NCBI RefSeq assembly: GCF_000013145.1
Contig: NC_007799.1
Span: 806,001 to 870,000 of the forward strand
DNA length: 64,000 bases
DNA from: Ehrlichia chaffeensis str. Arkansas
Lineage (GTDB): Bacteria > Pseudomonadota > Alphaproteobacteria > Rickettsiales > Anaplasmataceae
Reading direction: 5' to 3'
Shown one piece after another: positions 61,657-64,000 of this stretch (the first letter of the stretch is position 1; each line of letters opens with the position of its first letter). Made by a program: the position numbers and the translations under genes. The notes under the pieces are model-generated. The model was not told the origin of the DNA. It saw only the letters and a program-made list of their open reading frames with translations, and did not search any database.

Positions 61657-64000
61657 ATGCAAGGGGGATGGACATTTAACAATACTCAAAGGAAATTTTA
61701 CAAAGACATACTGAAGCATATACAAAAAAATCAAGTTGTGAATCCAACTATTAGACAACCAATAGGTTATCTTTCACATAAGTTTGATCAGTGGCTTTTT
61801 GCTGTCCAAAATACTCCTCATGAAAAGTGTGTTATAATCACTGAGGAATGCCTTAATACAATCATTTTAAATTCAATAGACTTTCAAAGCTTTGCATTAG
61901 TATCAGAAAAACTTGATGCAGATTTTCAAGAGCAATGTGATGCACAAGGAATACTATTTTTATCTGGTCTTCGCTTACAATTAACAAAACACATTGCTAA
62001 ACAAGTAAGGGATAGTGGTGTAGGAGCAATACCTTTATGTGATATTGAAAGGCTGTTAAACCAAAATACACCATTACCAATTAATTTCAATCCAGCAGAC
62101 ATTGACTGTTATAGTGATTTCGTAGATAGCATATTAAATGCCAGTAATAAAGACGTTCTATATGAAGAAGCACAAAAAGTACTTAATATAGTAGCTCCAC
62201 TAACTCCTTATATTCTAATAATGAGAGGTTTATCACATGCAATTATAAAACGTACAAACCCTCACTCAGAAATAAATCATGATGAACAGCTTGTTATAGA
62301 AGCTAAAACATCTATTTTATTACATACAACAGCTGCAACACAACTTACAAGAGAAACTCAAGTATCTCTAGCTAATGAAGCATTTGCTCATGAACATCCA
62401 GTACAAGATAAAATTATTAGAGCAGCTAATTATTTTAATACATACCTTAGTAGTACCATTTCATGGACATATATTGGTAGTATACTCTCAGTATTCGTAA
62501 CACGTATGTATGCTGGATATGCTAGCAGTAGAGCAGAATCAGATATACAATCTGCATTATTACAAGCACGTCATAATGTTACTTTTAATCATACCCGCAT
62601 CTATCAGCCTGATTTAAATATTAACCCAAATCATACCACCGGAAATAACACAGTTGTTTATGCCCCCAGACACCCTTCTGAACAATTCCCAGAACACCAA
62701 GGCGTTCTAAATGGGGCTCCTTCTTATGCAACAACTCTAATGTCTACACTACAGCTTACTTGGACACTGCCTAATATAATTCTAGGACAAAAAAAAAGAA
62801 CGTTTATTCTCAAGCATTTAAAAAAATATAGACCTACACAAGAAGATCGAAGAAATGATAATAAGTTCTTAGCTACAGTAATATTTCGCTGGTTCGGAAA
62901 TGTCATTATACAGCCTGTTGATTGCGTAGATTCTGAACTTAAAGATGCCTTTTTCAGATGGACTATCTTTAGGTTCTTTACACCACTTGCACCAATTGAA
63001 GAACCATTAAAAATGCGAGGCCTTTATGCTCGTCTTACCAGGAAATGTTACCGAAATCAAGAAAGAGAGCTCCAGATAAGTAACAGGATTATGAATAGTG
63101 CTAGTTTAGCAATACTGGCCTTTGAATATTTAGATGTAGCGCTCGGATTTCCGTTCCCAATATGTTCAGCAATATTAAAAGGAACAAGAATTGCGTCAGT
63201 GGTACTTCCAGTATTAGTAAACAGATTACGTGATAATATAACTTATAACCCAAGATTCAGAAGGTTTATACTTGCAAACATGTTAAGAACAGGATCTTCA
63301 CCTCTTGTATTAACAGGTTTTGACCTAATCGGTAATTCAATACGTTACGTGAGTTTATTAACAGCATTTGATGTAATGGCAACCGTAAATGTTGATGCAG
63401 TATCATCTAGTATTTTATACGAAGCTGATGTATTAGAACAACACATCATGATTATTGAAGATACAGTAGAAAATATTATATTCACCAATAGAGGAAGCCT
63501 AGCATTACTTGCCCCAAGCATGGAAATAAGATTTACTGACTCAAGAAATCGAATAACTATTAGTGAAATCTTAGAAGAAGATGAAGAGGAGTTACAAACT
63601 CGTCGACATGCAACTAGAGAGCACAACAGTACAGAAATAATCTACAGGTTAAGGGGAGCAAGACGTGTATTACATCAGGAAGTACCTGGTACAATGCGGG
63701 ACGGAATACCTCTATTATCCTATAGGAGACGTCACAGCAGCAGCACTATAGAAGAACCAATAATAGGCCCTGAGGAAAGAGCAGCATATTTTTATGAACA
63801 AAATATATTGCATCCAAACAGGAATATTGAAACAAGAACACAACCAGGTACACATCATGTGGCATCAAAAAATCTACTGAATTCAGACATATATCTTGAA
63901 GCACAAAATCCAGTAATATTAATTTCTCATACAAGACGTTCTAGTGTAGACATTTCACAAGAACAACCTGTAGTGTTTGTAGAACAACAAGAGTCAGATG
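61657..64000 (+). CDS. Very large unidentified protein, C-terminus beyond window
   Basis: Open without a stop from ATG 61657 to the window end: 781 residues at least. It has a clear ribosome site (AGGGAG). I recognise no family. The start is MQGGWTFNNTQRKFYKDILK. Two hydrophobic stretches stand out, at about 268-292 (WTYIGSILSVFVTRMYAGYA) and about 481-530 (around ALGFPFPICSAILKG and VVLPVLVNRL). The part after about 640 is hydrophilic, rich in Glu, Arg, Thr and Gln. No signal peptide. Base composition is less AT-rich than most neighbours. Large lineage-specific proteins like this in Ehrlichia may face the host, but that is inference. Confidence 0.75.
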   Translation, partial: MQGGWTFNNTQRKFYKDILKHIQKNQVVNPTIRQPIGYLSHKFDQWLFAVQNTPHEKCVIITEECLNTIILNSIDFQSFALVSEKLDADFQEQCDAQGILFLSGLRLQLTKHIAKQVRDSGVGAIPLCDIERLLNQNTPLPINFNPADIDCYSDFVDSILNASNKDVLYEEAQKVLNIVAPLTPYILIMRGLSHAIIKRTNPHSEINHDEQLVIEAKTSILLHTTAATQLTRETQVSLANEAFAHEHPVQDKIIRAANYFNTYLSSTISWTYIGSILSVFVTRMYAGYASSRAESDIQSALLQARHNVTFNHTRIYQPDLNINPNHTTGNNTVVYAPRHPSEQFPEHQGVLNGAPSYATTLMSTLQLTWTLPNIILGQKKRTFILKHLKKYRPTQEDRRNDNKFLATVIFRWFGNVIIQPVDCVDSELKDAFFRWTIFRFFTPLAPIEEPLKMRGLYARLTRKCYRNQERELQISNRIMNSASLAILAFEYLDVALGFPFPICSAILKGTRIASVVLPVLVNRLRDNITYNPRFRRFILANMLRTGSSPLVLTGFDLIGNSIRYVSLLTAFDVMATVNVDAVSSSILYEADVLEQHIMIIEDTVENIIFTNRGSLALLAPSMEIRFTDSRNRITISEILEEDEEELQTRRHATREHNSTEIIYRLRGARRVLHQEVPGTMRDGIPLLSYRRRHSSSTIEEPIIGPEERAAYFYEQNILHPNRNIETRTQPGTHHVASKNLLNSDIYLEAQNPVILISHTRRSSVDISQEQPVVFVEQQESD

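Overview
The window reads as a chromosomal stretch of an AT-rich, obligately intracellular alphaproteobacterium of the Anaplasmataceae, most likely Ehrlichia and probably Ehrlichia ruminantium. This is inferred from four things: the strong A+T bias with many long gene-poor spacers, the small single-copy housekeeping set, dispersed gene-transfer-agent-like phage genes, and a five-copy tandem repeat of about 151 bp between genes. Repeats of about that period are a known hallmark of E. ruminantium. No sequence search could be run.

Layout. 0-6 kb (mostly minus strand): ccmD (partial), surE, pyrF, tatD and leuS. 6-10 kb (plus): a lone XRE-type regulator, rpoZ, an Smr-domain protein and thiC. 9.57-10.12 kb is a graveyard of copied gene pieces: an inverted 206-bp piece of coaE, an unidentified decayed segment, and an inverted 114-bp piece of the holB 5' end. 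10-15 kb: coaE, tsaC, holB, an HU-like protein, pdxJ and nadD. 15-18 kb: an unidentified membrane-associated protein, then dnaA with a tandemly duplicated, frameshifted copy of its own 3' end. 18-23 kb: fabI, tRNA-Asp, gatB, a malonyl-CoA decarboxylase and ssb. 23-30 kb: two tandem MFS permease paralogues and addB. 30-37 kb: hemB, nadE (with a glutaminase domain that seems to have lost its catalytic triad), mutS, a protein resembling the Etf-1/Ats-1 type IV effectors, and a HIT protein.

37-50 kb: dapA, a phage HK97-type major capsid protein, sucA, two phage/GTA tail-tip genes (g13-like and g15-like) and miaB. 50-57.5 kb: an MFS permease, ubiB, znuC, znuA (whose start codon region overlaps that of divergent znuC), recR, tatA and an FbpC-like ABC ATPase. 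57.5-64 kb: an orphan DsbD-N-terminal-like periplasmic protein, the 151-bp repeat array, a glutathione S-transferase-like protein, birA, and a very large unidentified protein running off the window end.

Functionally this is a reduced core: cofactor synthesis (thiC, pdxJ, nadD, nadE, coaE, hemB, birA), replication and repair (dnaA, holB, ssb, mutS, addB, recR), translation (leuS, gatB, tRNA-Asp, tsaC, miaB) and metal uptake (znuA/znuC, fbpC). It is interspersed with lineage-specific proteins that are candidates for host interaction. The most notable signals are partial gene duplications next to or facing their parent genes, the tandem repeat array, the scattered GTA-like genes, and the unidentified proteins at 14.9, 35.4 and 61.7 kb.
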